Shown: positions 1 to 5,753 of the stretch, in pieces
Numbering within the stretch: the stretch's first letter is position 1
Layout: the number at the start of each line of letters is the position of its first letter
Source of the DNA: Candidatus Brocadiia bacterium
GTDB lineage: Bacteria > Planctomycetota > PUPC01 > DSUN01
Reading direction: 5' to 3'
Assembly: GCA_016782825.1 (NCBI GenBank)
Contig: JADHXT010000178.1
Coordinates: 1 to 7,131 of the forward strand
Length of the DNA: 7,131 bases
Program-made: the position numbers and the translations under genes
The notes under the pieces: model-generated
Database searches by the model: none
Seen by the model: only the letters and a program-made list of their open reading frames with translations
What the model was told of the DNA's origin: nothing

Positions 1-87
1 GAGGCGTCGATTCCAGTCGCGCTCGGCCTGGGTGAACAGAGGGCCGGCGAGGTAGACGGTGGGGCGGGGCGAGGGGGCGTCTTGCAC
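1..87 (-). CDS. Nucleoside 2-deoxyribosyltransferase-like protein, N-terminal fragment (runs off the left edge)
   Basis: Only the first 29 codons are inside the window. Read on the minus strand from a GTG at 87-85, they contain TVYLAGPLFTQAERDWNRRL at residues 10-29. The YLAGPLF..AER.W pattern is the nucleotide-binding N-terminus of the nucleoside 2-deoxyribosyltransferase family. Members move a deoxyribose between bases, or hydrolyse deoxynucleotides, in cytoplasmic nucleotide salvage. The GTG is chosen because a GGAAG ribosome-binding site (99-95) lies 7 nt upstream, and a TATAAT promoter sits about 45 nt further out. An in-frame GTG further upstream would lie almost at the transcription start and has no ribosome-binding site. 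The catalytic Glu and the rest of the fold lie outside the window, so hydrolase and transferase activity cannot be separated. It is transcribed divergently from the B12-riboswitch operon. Confidence 0.75.
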   Translation of the reverse strand, partial: MQDAPSPRPTVYLAGPLFTQAERDWNRRL

Positions 88-137
88 GAAGTGGCTTCCG
101 GTGGTGTGCGAGTGCCGGGCGGGTGGCCGATGCACAC

Positions 138-165
138 ATTATACAGGGCACGGCGTGGGGGACAA
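138..165 (-). promoter_or_regulatory. Sigma70-type promoter of the deoxyribosyltransferase-like gene
   Basis: Read on the minus strand, TTGTCC (165-160) and a perfect TATAAT (143-138) are separated by 16 nt. A start near 131 would give a leader of about 44 nt before the GTG start codon at 87, with the GGAAG ribosome-binding site inside it. Such a perfect -10 hexamer is unlikely by chance in this GC-rich sequence. Confidence 0.65.
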
Positions 166-355
166 GCTGCGTTGCCGCATGTGGATGATACTCGTCGCAG
201 GGGACAGAGGGAGGGACTGGCCCATGCCTTTTGCTTTCGCGTTTTTCGCGGTAGGCTCTTCTCTTTCCTCCGTTCCCCCTGTGTGAGATCCTCCTCCCGC
301 CGCTCGGGGGAAGAAGCGGGAGCTTGGGACCGAGAAAGGACCCGCGCATCAGGGC
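166..355. other. Intergenic region between two divergent promoters; no gene seen
   Basis: No convincing coding sequence is found on either strand between the leftward promoter (138-165) and the rightward promoter (356-385). Reading frames that cross it lack ribosome-binding sites and have arbitrary, Arg/Gly-rich composition. Two small inverted repeats are visible: CGCG-TTTTT-CGCG at 238-250, and CTCCCGC (294-300) with GCGGGAG (316-322). Neither is followed by a T-tract that would make it a terminator. The stretch could hold operator sites for either promoter, but no recognised operator is seen. Confidence 0.5.
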
Positions 356-385
356 TTGACAGCCTGCCTGTGCTTGGCGTAGAAT
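356..385 (+). promoter_or_regulatory. Sigma70-type promoter of the B12-riboswitch operon
   Basis: A perfect TTGACA (356-361) and TAGAAT (380-385) are 18 nt apart. Transcription would start at about 391-393, only some 10 nt before the closing stem of the cobalamin aptamer at 401. This is the expected geometry for a riboswitch leader and supports both calls. Confidence 0.8.
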
Positions 386-400
386 AACGCCACTGACAGT

Positions 401-573
401 GGCCTTCGGCGTGGCCTCGTGCCACATGGGAAGCAGGTGTGATTCCTGCGCGGTGCCGCCGCTGTAACCGGGAACGAACGTCGCATCCTCCGCCACTGGC
501 ACGCGCGTCGCACGTGCTGGGAAGGCGCGGCAAGTAGGCCCTTGCCCGGAAGCCAGAAGACCTGCCGAAGGCC
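401..573 (+). promoter_or_regulatory. Cobalamin (adenosylcobalamin-type) riboswitch aptamer
   Basis: This RNA element binds a cobalamin and controls the genes downstream. A perfect 10-bp closing stem pairs 401-410 (GGCCTTCGGC) with 564-573 (GCCGAAGGCC). Inside it are a GTGGC/GCCAC hairpin (411-425), a GCAGG/CCTGC hairpin (433-449) around the conserved GGTGTGATTCC-like segment, and the conserved core CGCTGTAACCGGGAA (460-474). A variable arm (about 480-520) and a GGCAAG/CTTGCC hairpin (529-546) follow. The segment at 551-566, AGCCAGAAGACCTGCC, closely matches the B12 box of this riboswitch class. A promoter lies directly upstream and a terminator hairpin follows before the first gene, so B12 binding most likely switches the operon off by premature termination. 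The exact cobalamin form bound cannot be told from inspection. Confidence 0.95.
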
Positions 574-636
574 CCACGTCCGCCCGTTGTGCGTCTCCGA
601 GCAGAGACGGTGGTGGCCCGCTTCGGCGCCCTTGCC

Positions 637-673
637 CCCCGTTTCCAGTCTGCTGGAGGCGGGGTTTGTCTTT
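637..673 (+). terminator. Intrinsic terminator in the riboswitch expression platform
   Basis: A continuous 12-bp stem pairs 637-648 (CCCCGTTTCCAG) with 653-664 (CTGGAGGCGGGG), counting two G-U pairs, around the loop TCTG. The T-rich run TTTGTCTTT (665-673) follows. It lies between the aptamer and the start codon at 698, where a regulatory terminator is expected. The competing antiterminator could not be assigned by eye. Confidence 0.75.
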
Positions 674-697
674 GCAGGGCGCCGTCGAGTTGGGTCC

Positions 698-1516
698 ATG
701 GCCGCCACTGTCTCGTCCCATCGCCAATCGGCCTTCACGCTCGTGGAACTCCTGGTGGTGATCGCCGTCATCAGCAGTCTGATGACGATGGTGACCCCGG
801 TCATGTCCCGTGCCCGCGCGGGTGCGCGCCAGGTGAAGTGCTCGGGCAACCTGCGTCAGCTCGGGCCCGCGTGGCAGCTCTATGCCGACGACTACCGCGG
901 GCTGTGCATGCCGCAGGTGTGGTTCACCGTCAGCCCCTACATCTACTGGTGGGGCGAGTACACCGACCCGCCCAACTACGCCGAAGGCCTGCTCTACCCC
1001 TACCTCGGCGGCGATGAGCGGCAGGCCGACTTCGATCCCAATCGCGACAACGTGTTCGAGTGCCCCGAGCAGTCGTGGGGCACCTACGTGCCACAGGGAG
1101 CCGGCCGCCACCCGACCACCACCTACGGCTACAACGGCCTGTACCTGTGCCCGCCGCACAGCGGCTGGGACTTCGCGATGGCCGGAGCCAACGCCCACTG
1201 GAAGGCGATCGACGAGATCGAGAGCCCGTCGCAGGTGTTCGTGTTCGCCGACACGCTGCTGGACTTCGGCTCTTTCCACAAGAACAACTGCCTGCTCGAC
1301 GGGCCGCAGACGCCCGTGGGCGGCGGCAACTGGATGGACAACAGCAAGCCGACGTTGTGCTTCCGCCATCGGGGCCGAGCGTGCGTGTTCTTCGCCGACA
1401 GCCATCTGGAAGTGCTGTCGAAAGACCACGCCACGCTCACATCGCCGGCACTGAACATCGGCTACGTGGGCGCGAACAACGCACCGCACTACGTTCCCGA
1501 CTGGCAGAAGTGGTAG
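698..1516 (+). CDS. Prepilin-type N-terminal cleavage/methylation protein under B12-riboswitch control
   Basis: A 272-residue pseudopilin-like protein. Residues 12-17 read AFTLVE, a type IV prepilin peptidase site with cleavage expected between Ala12 and Phe13 and the conserved Glu at mature position 5. The hydrophobic helix LLVVIAVISSLMTMV follows, then KCSGNLRQLG, typical of the large PVC family of H-X9-DG pseudopilins. Near the C-terminus the family motif appears in variant form, with His224 followed nine residues later by Asp234-Ser235 instead of Asp-Gly. The middle is rich in Trp and Tyr. The ATG at 698 is chosen because it leaves a short leader peptide of normal size; longer in-frame starts would begin inside the riboswitch. 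The ribosome-binding site is weak. It is the first gene behind the B12 riboswitch. Family members are thought to be exported, helix-anchored envelope proteins; the specific role is unknown. Confidence 0.88.
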   Translation: MAATVSSHRQSAFTLVELLVVIAVISSLMTMVTPVMSRARAGARQVKCSGNLRQLGPAWQLYADDYRGLCMPQVWFTVSPYIYWWGEYTDPPNYAEGLLYPYLGGDERQADFDPNRDNVFECPEQSWGTYVPQGAGRHPTTTYGYNGLYLCPPHSGWDFAMAGANAHWKAIDEIESPSQVFVFADTLLDFGSFHKNNCLLDGPQTPVGGGNWMDNSKPTLCFRHRGRACVFFADSHLEVLSKDHATLTSPALNIGYVGANNAPHYVPDWQKW

Positions 1517-1533
1517 CACAGGAACGGCGCGTC

Positions 1534-1974
1534 ATGAGTCTGAGCGGTACGCAACAGATCGTCGGAGTGGTGGTGCTCGCCGTGGCTGCGGCGGGGCTTG
1601 CCACAATGTCGGTGCGGAGCTACGTGCGCGACGGCCAGCGCGACCTGCGGCAGCGCCCGGTGGAAGAAGGCACGCTGCAAGCCATCGAGACGGTCACTCG
1701 CGAGCTGCTGGCCGTCGAGCCCTCGGCACTGCCCGCGCACCTGCGGCAGACCCTGAGCCCCAACGCCCGGCCCGAGTCGGCCGCCGCGCTGGAAGCCGCG
1801 CTCGAGCAACTGCGCGAGGCCGCCTCGTGGAACCTGGCCGCGGCCGATGGCTACGGCCCGAGCCTGATCAAAGCGATCTACGACCTGACCGACGCCAGCG
1901 GCGGCACCCGCCGCATGGCGCTCATGTTCGAAACGAAAGGCGATGGCGTCGTGCTGCTCGACGTGTCGCTCTAA
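1534..1974 (+). CDS. Small single-pass membrane protein of unknown function
   Basis: 146 residues, not recognised as any named family. One hydrophobic segment (residues about 9-27, IVGVVVLAVAAAGLATMSV) is followed by Arg-rich residues, and then by a mostly helical, Ala/Leu/Glu-rich soluble part with a possible coiled stretch at about 75-95 (ESAAALEAALEQLREAA). The C-terminus (ALMFETKGDGVVLLDVSL) looks like beta strand. An AGGAA ribosome-binding site (1520-1524) lies 9 nt before the ATG, and the gap to the preceding stop is only 17 nt, so it is co-transcribed with the prepilin-like gene and under the same B12 control. It may support the pseudopilin or the PEP-CTERM protein at the inner membrane, but nothing in its sequence proves this. 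Confidence 0.8.
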   Translation: MSLSGTQQIVGVVVLAVAAAGLATMSVRSYVRDGQRDLRQRPVEEGTLQAIETVTRELLAVEPSALPAHLRQTLSPNARPESAAALEAALEQLREAASWNLAAADGYGPSLIKAIYDLTDASGGTRRMALMFETKGDGVVLLDVSL

Positions 1975-2006
1975 CGGTTGGCAACCTTTGTCGAGGACTT
2001 CTTGGA

Positions 2007-2645
2007 ATGCGTGCTCTGTCAACGCTTGGACTGGCCGTGATGTTGGCGTGCCTCTGCGTGTCGCCTGTGGGAGCCGTGCCGTACACGGCGCTGAACGGCG
2101 AGACCTACGAGCTGGACTACTGGGCCGGAAGCGGCGCCAACGAGGCCGTGATCGTGGTGGACTTCAACCAGGGCCCCAGCGACGTCTACGCCTTCGGCTA
2201 TCGCTGGGACGGCGTGGCCGATGGCGGCAAGGCCCTCACCGCCATCGTGGCCGAGGGCGCGCTCGACGCCGGTCTCGTTGTCTACAACTGGCCGCTTCCG
2301 ACTGATGAGAAGCTTTTCGTCACCTCCTTCACCTACGCCGGCGTGACCCTCGACAACACGGTCACCTCCCCCTTCTCGCCTTCCTGGGCGTATTGGGTGG
2401 ACGATGTGGCGGGCCCTGGCGAACTGGTGGAGTGGGCCTACTCGGCCGTCGGCATGAGCGACCACGTGCTCCAGCACGGCGGTGCCGAGGGGTTTGTCTA
2501 TTCGTACGACCTCTACCCCAACATCGTCACCTCCCCACGGCAGCCCCCCGCGGCAGGGCAGGGCGAGATACCCGAGCCCACGTGCCTGATGCTGCTGGCG
2601 GCCGGCGTGGCTGGGCTGGTGGCACGCCGCCGTCGCCGACGCTAG
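2007..2645 (+). CDS. Secreted PEP-CTERM sorting-domain protein, last gene of the B12-riboswitch operon
   Basis: 212 residues. An N-terminal signal peptide (about 1-23, with LGLAVMLACLC and a VGA-type cleavage site) is followed by a beta-rich body containing GANEAVIVVDFNQG, YAFGYRWDG and SWAYWVDD. The C-terminus (187-212) is a textbook PEP-CTERM anchor: IPEP, a hydrophobic helix (CLMLLAAGVAGLVA), then six Arg. Such tails are handled by an exosortase and place proteins at the cell surface or in extracellular polymer. A GAGGA ribosome-binding site (1993-1997) lies 9 nt before the ATG, 32 nt behind the previous gene. The body resembles, from memory, a recurrent family of PEP-CTERM or surface proteins with GYRWDG segments, but no named domain can be assigned. 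The B12 riboswitch upstream suggests a role in binding corrinoids at the surface; this is inference. No terminator is visible before the convergent gene 15 bp away. Confidence 0.85.
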   Translation: MRALSTLGLAVMLACLCVSPVGAVPYTALNGETYELDYWAGSGANEAVIVVDFNQGPSDVYAFGYRWDGVADGGKALTAIVAEGALDAGLVVYNWPLPTDEKLFVTSFTYAGVTLDNTVTSPFSPSWAYWVDDVAGPGELVEWAYSAVGMSDHVLQHGGAEGFVYSYDLYPNIVTSPRQPPAAGQGEIPEPTCLMLLAAGVAGLVARRRRRR

Positions 2646-2660
2646 CCCGCATGGGGAGGC

Positions 2661-3551
2661 TCACCGGGCGCCCTTGGGCCACTCGATGTCCATGCCGCCG
2701 ATCTTCGGCGTCAGGACCATGGTCATGGTGGAGGAGCGGCGGTCGCGGCCCACGCCGAACAGCGCGGCGCTCACATCGTCCTTGCCTGTGGTGAGGCCGC
2801 CGATGACAATGGACTGCCCGTCGCGCACGACCGCCGTAGTGGACAGTTCGGTGACGTCGATGGCGCCGCGGCGGCTTCGCGTGGTGAACCGCGGCCACAC
2901 GGTCACCTGCACCATGCCGCCGGGCAGGATGGTGGGCCGCACCACCAGCGAGCGCCCGATCATCGCCCGTTCGATAAGCACATGGTAGCCGTGGGGGCCC
3001 CAGTAGCCGAGGCGCTGCACGAAGGTGTCGGTGCCCATCACGATTTGCCCCTCGGTGCCGCTGAGGCAGGTGATGAACATCCGCTCGGAGGTGGACGAGC
3101 GGCTGCGGCGGTGGCTGGCCTGGAGTTGTGCTCGGAAGTTGTCGCCGGCCACGCCCACGCGGATGCCGTTGCGTCGGGCGGCAGGGGAGCCGCCGCGCAC
3201 GCCCACACCGTCGTTGGCATAGCGGAAGGCCAGATTGGCCTCGGTGGCGGTGCGGCTGTCGGCACCGAGCTTCTCGATGACGATGGCCACGTTGTTCGGC
3301 GAGCGGCCGGGCATGGTGGGCGTGGCGCCGAAGATCCGCACGTCGTCCTTGGCCGCACGGCCGCCCACCCGTGCGGGTGCCACACGGATGTCGCCCTGGT
3401 TCGTGGCGGAGCGGGCCGTCGAACGCGGCGGGGTCGAGCGGGGCGGAGGCGTGGTGCTCGAGCCGCTGCTGTGGAAGAGGTTGGGGTCGGGGCAGCCTGC
3501 GGCCAGGAGGCCCAGGAGGACAGGGAGAAGAGAAGCGATCGAACGGTTCAT
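2661..3551 (-). CDS. Secretin-like (GspD/PilQ-type C-terminal domain) lipoprotein, short form
   Basis: 296 residues from an ATG at 3551 with an AAGGGGA ribosome-binding site (3563-3557). The leader MNRSIASLLPVLLGLLAAGC ends in a lipobox, with Cys20 as the lipid-modified residue. A low-complexity Ser/Pro/Thr/Arg linker follows (about 25-50). The C-terminal part has secretin hallmarks: LPGGMVQVTVWPRF, then DGQSIVIGGL (244-253), then TMTMVLTPKI. True secretins of type II secretion or type IV pili are usually much longer and carry several N domains; here those domains are short or absent. It may be an outer-membrane lipoprotein related to secretins and not a full gated channel. It lies 104 bp downstream of the TlpA-like gene on the same strand and may share its transcript. 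It is convergent with the PEP-CTERM gene. Confidence 0.78.
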   Translation of the reverse strand: MNRSIASLLPVLLGLLAAGCPDPNLFHSSGSSTTPPPRSTPPRSTARSATNQGDIRVAPARVGGRAAKDDVRIFGATPTMPGRSPNNVAIVIEKLGADSRTATEANLAFRYANDGVGVRGGSPAARRNGIRVGVAGDNFRAQLQASHRRSRSSTSERMFITCLSGTEGQIVMGTDTFVQRLGYWGPHGYHVLIERAMIGRSLVVRPTILPGGMVQVTVWPRFTTRSRRGAIDVTELSTTAVVRDGQSIVIGGLTTGKDDVSAALFGVGRDRRSSTMTMVLTPKIGGMDIEWPKGAR

Positions 3552-3655
3552 GGCAGTCCCCTTCCACGAATGCCCGGCGCGAATTGGTTCTCCACCCTCA
3601 TTGTCGCACATGGGCCGGCGCAAGAAAAGGGTGAGCAGGTGGAGTCTTGGCGGCC

Positions 3656-4174
3656 CTACGGCTTTGCCGGGCCGAGAGCGTCGAGCACGTGCTGGTCGGT
3701 GAACTTCTCGGCGTAGCCGCGCCACAGGAGCTTGCCATCGCGGCCCACGAGCCACACGGTGGGGAGGAACTCGACGCCATAGGCGTCGTGGGTGGCCCCC
3801 TTGCTGTCGATGGCCAGCAGGTAGGCGATCTTGTGGTTCTCGGCGAACTTCTCGACGCGAGCCCGCGTGTCCTCCGTCACGCCCACGACCAGCAGTCCCC
3901 GCGCGTTGTGCTTCTGATACAGGGCAGCGAGACGGGGCATGAGTGCCCGGCTGGGGCCGTTGACCACGCTCCAGAAGTGGACCAGCACCACGTTGCCCTT
4001 CTGGGCACACACGTCCACGGGGGCGCCGTTCACCCAGTGGGCCACGGTGAGTGGGGGCAGGGGGGCCTGTGCGGGCTTGTCGGGCGATGCTTTCTGGGCG
4101 GCCTGTGCCACTCCGGGGAGGAGGGAAAGCAGCAGGCCGAGGGCGAGGACGTGGGGGTGGTGCAGGGGCTTCAT
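3656..4174 (-). CDS. Exported TlpA-like thioredoxin-fold protein lacking the CXXC active site
   Basis: 172 residues. A signal peptide (about 1-25, LALGLLLSLLPGVAQA) directs export. The thioredoxin fold is seen in VVLVHFWSVVNGPSR (62-76), the matching helix RALMPRLAALYQKH, the strand LLVVGVTED, and LPT at 137-139 with the expected cis-proline (Pro138). The family normally reads FW..WCGPCR here; in this protein both active-site cysteines are replaced, giving Asn72-Gly-Pro-Ser75 (codons AAC and AGC). It therefore cannot carry out a normal thiol-disulfide exchange. The only cysteine is Cys56, outside the motif. A non-redox binding or chaperone role is possible. An AGGAG site (4192-4188) stands 13 nt before the ATG, slightly far. 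A strong promoter lies just upstream. The ATG is preferred over longer in-frame starts because it begins the signal peptide directly. Confidence 0.85.
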   Translation of the reverse strand: MKPLHHPHVLALGLLLSLLPGVAQAAQKASPDKPAQAPLPPLTVAHWVNGAPVDVCAQKGNVVLVHFWSVVNGPSRALMPRLAALYQKHNARGLLVVGVTEDTRARVEKFAENHKIAYLLAIDSKGATHDAYGVEFLPTVWLVGRDGKLLWRGYAEKFTDQHVLDALGPAKP

Positions 4175-4212
4175 GTGCGGCCGGTGGCTCCTGGGTGTGG
4201 GGTTCGATGCCC

Positions 4213-4240
4213 ATTCTATCGCGCCTGGCGCGTCTGTCAA
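4213..4240 (-). promoter_or_regulatory. Sigma70-type promoter of the TlpA-like gene
   Basis: On the minus strand, a perfect TTGACA (4240-4235) and TAGAAT (4218-4213) are 16 nt apart. The start would fall near 4206, about 30 nt before the ATG at 4174. The -35 and -10 hexamers are the same as those of the riboswitch promoter at 356-385, which suggests a housekeeping sigma factor. Confidence 0.75.
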
Positions 4241-4266
4241 GGTCGTTGGCTGCGGGGCGTCGGCGT

Positions 4267-4295
4267 TTGACGCGCGGCATCCTGCCTGATACCAT
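4267..4295 (+). promoter_or_regulatory. Candidate promoter for the psd-pssA operon, overlapping the first possible start codon
   Basis: TTGACG (4267-4272) lies 17 nt before TACCAT (4290-4295), which is preceded by TG-A (4287-4289), the extended -10 arrangement. Transcription would start near 4302, inside the annotated reading frame. If correct, translation must begin at a later codon, such as the TTG at 4315. The -10 matches at only four of six positions, so the call is moderate. Confidence 0.4.
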
Positions 4296-4998
4296 GATCG
4301 CGTCAGGATCACCTTTGCCATTGGAGCGTACCTTGCGCTGGCCTTTCGCACGATACGGGACGGGAGTGCTGGTGGCGTGCAGCCTGATCATGGCTGGGGC
4401 CACGGCGCTGGCCGTGTGGCTGTTGCCGTGGGCCGCTCCCATTCCGGCGCTGCTGCTGGTGTTCGTGCTGTGGTTTTTCCGTGACCCCGAGCGGGTGGCG
4501 CCGGAGGGCGAGCGGAAGCTGCTGTCGCCCGCCGATGGCACGGTGGCCGACGTGGAGACGGTCCGCGAGGACCGCTTCCTGGGCGGCGAGGCCCTGCGGG
4601 TGGGCGTTTTCATGTCGGTGTTCAACGTGCATGTGAACCGTGCGCCCGTGTCGGGCACGGTGGCCTATCGCGACTACTGCCCCGGCAAGTTTCTCAACGC
4701 CATGGCCGCCGAGGCCAGCCGGGCCAACGAGTGCTCGTTTGTGGGCCTGGAGATGCTGGACGGCACGCGGGTGCTGGTGCGGCAGATCGCCGGGCTCATC
4801 GCGCGGCGCATCGTCACGGCCTGCGAGGTGGGCGACCGCCTGGATCGCGGCGAGCGGTTTGGCATGGTCAAGTTTGGCTCGCGGCTCGAGGTATATGTGC
4901 CGGCCGCCGCCGGCTTCGAGGCGAGCGTGAAGGTGGGCGACAAGGTGAGTGCGGGCATGACGATACTGGGCACCATCGGCGAGGGGGCCGAGGCATGA
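4294..4998 (+). CDS. psd: Phosphatidylserine decarboxylase proenzyme, short (PSD-A-like) type
   Basis: Decarboxylates phosphatidylserine to phosphatidylethanolamine at the inner membrane. The 234 residues begin with two hydrophobic stretches (about 24-44 and 47-62), followed by FFRDPER, SPADG (78-82) and FMSVFNVHVNRAPVSG, all typical of the family. The self-cleavage site is in GMVKFGSR, with the expected break between Gly195 and Ser196, leaving a pyruvoyl group on the new serine end. The length matches short-type enzymes. The ATG at 4294 has no ribosome-binding site. An in-frame TTG at 4315 has AGGA (4305-4308) 6 nt upstream and would give 227 residues; the promoter placement favours it. The stop overlaps the start of pssA (ATGA), so the two are translationally coupled. 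Confidence 0.95.
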   Translation: MIASGSPLPLERTLRWPFARYGTGVLVACSLIMAGATALAVWLLPWAAPIPALLLVFVLWFFRDPERVAPEGERKLLSPADGTVADVETVREDRFLGGEALRVGVFMSVFNVHVNRAPVSGTVAYRDYCPGKFLNAMAAEASRANECSFVGLEMLDGTRVLVRQIAGLIARRIVTACEVGDRLDRGERFGMVKFGSRLEVYVPAAAGFEASVKVGDKVSAGMTILGTIGEGAEA

Positions 4999-5753
4999 GG
5001 AAGATCGCGGCGCTGCCGTCGATGCTCACGCTGGCCAATCTGCTGTGCGGCTTCGCCTCTTTGCGCTATGCGGCGGAAGGGCGCTACTCGGAAGGCAGCT
5101 TTGCCGCGGCCGCGTGGATGGTGCTCCTGGCCATGGTGTTCGACGCGCTGGACGGCAAGGTGGCGCGGCTCATGCGCGCCGAGAGCAAGTTTGGGGCCGA
5201 GCTCGATTCGCTGGCCGACGTGGTGAGCTTCGGCGTGGCTCCAGCCTACCTGGTGATGCAGATGGCGATGGAGGCGGGCCTCAAGCACCAGCGGCTCGTG
5301 TGGCTGGGCTGCATGGTCTACGTCATGTGTGCGGCGCTGCGGCTGGCGCGGTTCAACGTGGAAACCGAGCTGGACGAGGAGAGCCACAAGTGGTTCAGCG
5401 GCTTGCCGTCGCCGGCGGCGGCGGGGCAGGTGGTATCGCTCGTCATCCTGCATCAGCACGTTCAGGCCCACGTGGACTTCATTCCCCGCCTGCTGCCCAC
5501 GGTGGCGTTTTTCACGGGCGTGCTGATGGCCAGCCGCGTGCGGTACCCCCACCTTATCAGCCGATTCCTGCGCGGCCGCCACGCCTATGCCGAGTTTGTG
5601 TTCCTGTGCATCACCGGGCTGCTCGTGGCCATGCACAAGGAGATCACTCTGGCGGCGGGATTCACCATCTTCACCGTGGCCGGCGTGCTGGGGGTGGCCC
5701 ATAAGCTCGTGTTTCATCGGGAGAAGGACGAGGAAGAGGAGCCTGTCTTTTGA
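4995..5753 (+). CDS. pssA: CDP-diacylglycerol-serine O-phosphatidyltransferase
   Basis: Joins serine to CDP-diacylglycerol to form phosphatidylserine, the substrate of the preceding psd product. The 252-residue polytopic membrane protein carries the full CDP-alcohol phosphotransferase motif: Asp53-Gly-x2-Ala57-Arg58, eight residues, Gly67-x3-Asp71-x3-Asp75, with Asp50 in front. These aspartates bind the metal and the CDP moiety. The N-terminal LPSMLTLANLLCGFASL is typical of the bacterial (Bacillus-type) membrane PssA. Several hydrophobic helices follow, and the tail is acidic (KDEEEEPVF). Its ATG shares bases with the psd stop, and its own stop overlaps the TTG start of the next gene. Confidence 0.95.
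   Translation: MRKIAALPSMLTLANLLCGFASLRYAAEGRYSEGSFAAAAWMVLLAMVFDALDGKVARLMRAESKFGAELDSLADVVSFGVAPAYLVMQMAMEAGLKHQRLVWLGCMVYVMCAALRLARFNVETELDEESHKWFSGLPSPAAAGQVVSLVILHQHVQAHVDFIPRLLPTVAFFTGVLMASRVRYPHLISRFLRGRHAYAEFVFLCITGLLVAMHKEITLAAGFTIFTVAGVLGVAHKLVFHREKDEEEEPVF

Noticed and set aside
389..403. Near-perfect palindrome GCCACTG-A-CAGTGGC as a leader hairpin
   Set aside because: The predicted transcription start (about 391-393) cuts into it, and its right arm is needed for the aptamer closing stem. It could still be a DNA operator, but no evidence supports this.
542..697. Extending the prepilin-like gene upstream to the ATG at 542
   Set aside because: That start lies inside the riboswitch aptamer and would put about 50 Arg/Pro-rich residues before the prepilin leader. 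The leader is of normal length from the ATG at 698.
3600..3630. Possible promoter (extended -10 TGC-GACAAT on the minus strand) for the lipoprotein gene
   Set aside because: The -10 matches only partly and no good -35 hexamer lies at a proper distance. The gene may instead be read from the upstream TlpA-like promoter.
2661..4658. One long minus-strand reading frame of 665 codons
   Set aside because: Only its C-terminal 296 codons, from the lipoprotein start at 3551, look like a real protein. The upstream part lies antisense to psd and in another frame over the TlpA-like gene, and has Arg/Pro-rich shadow composition.
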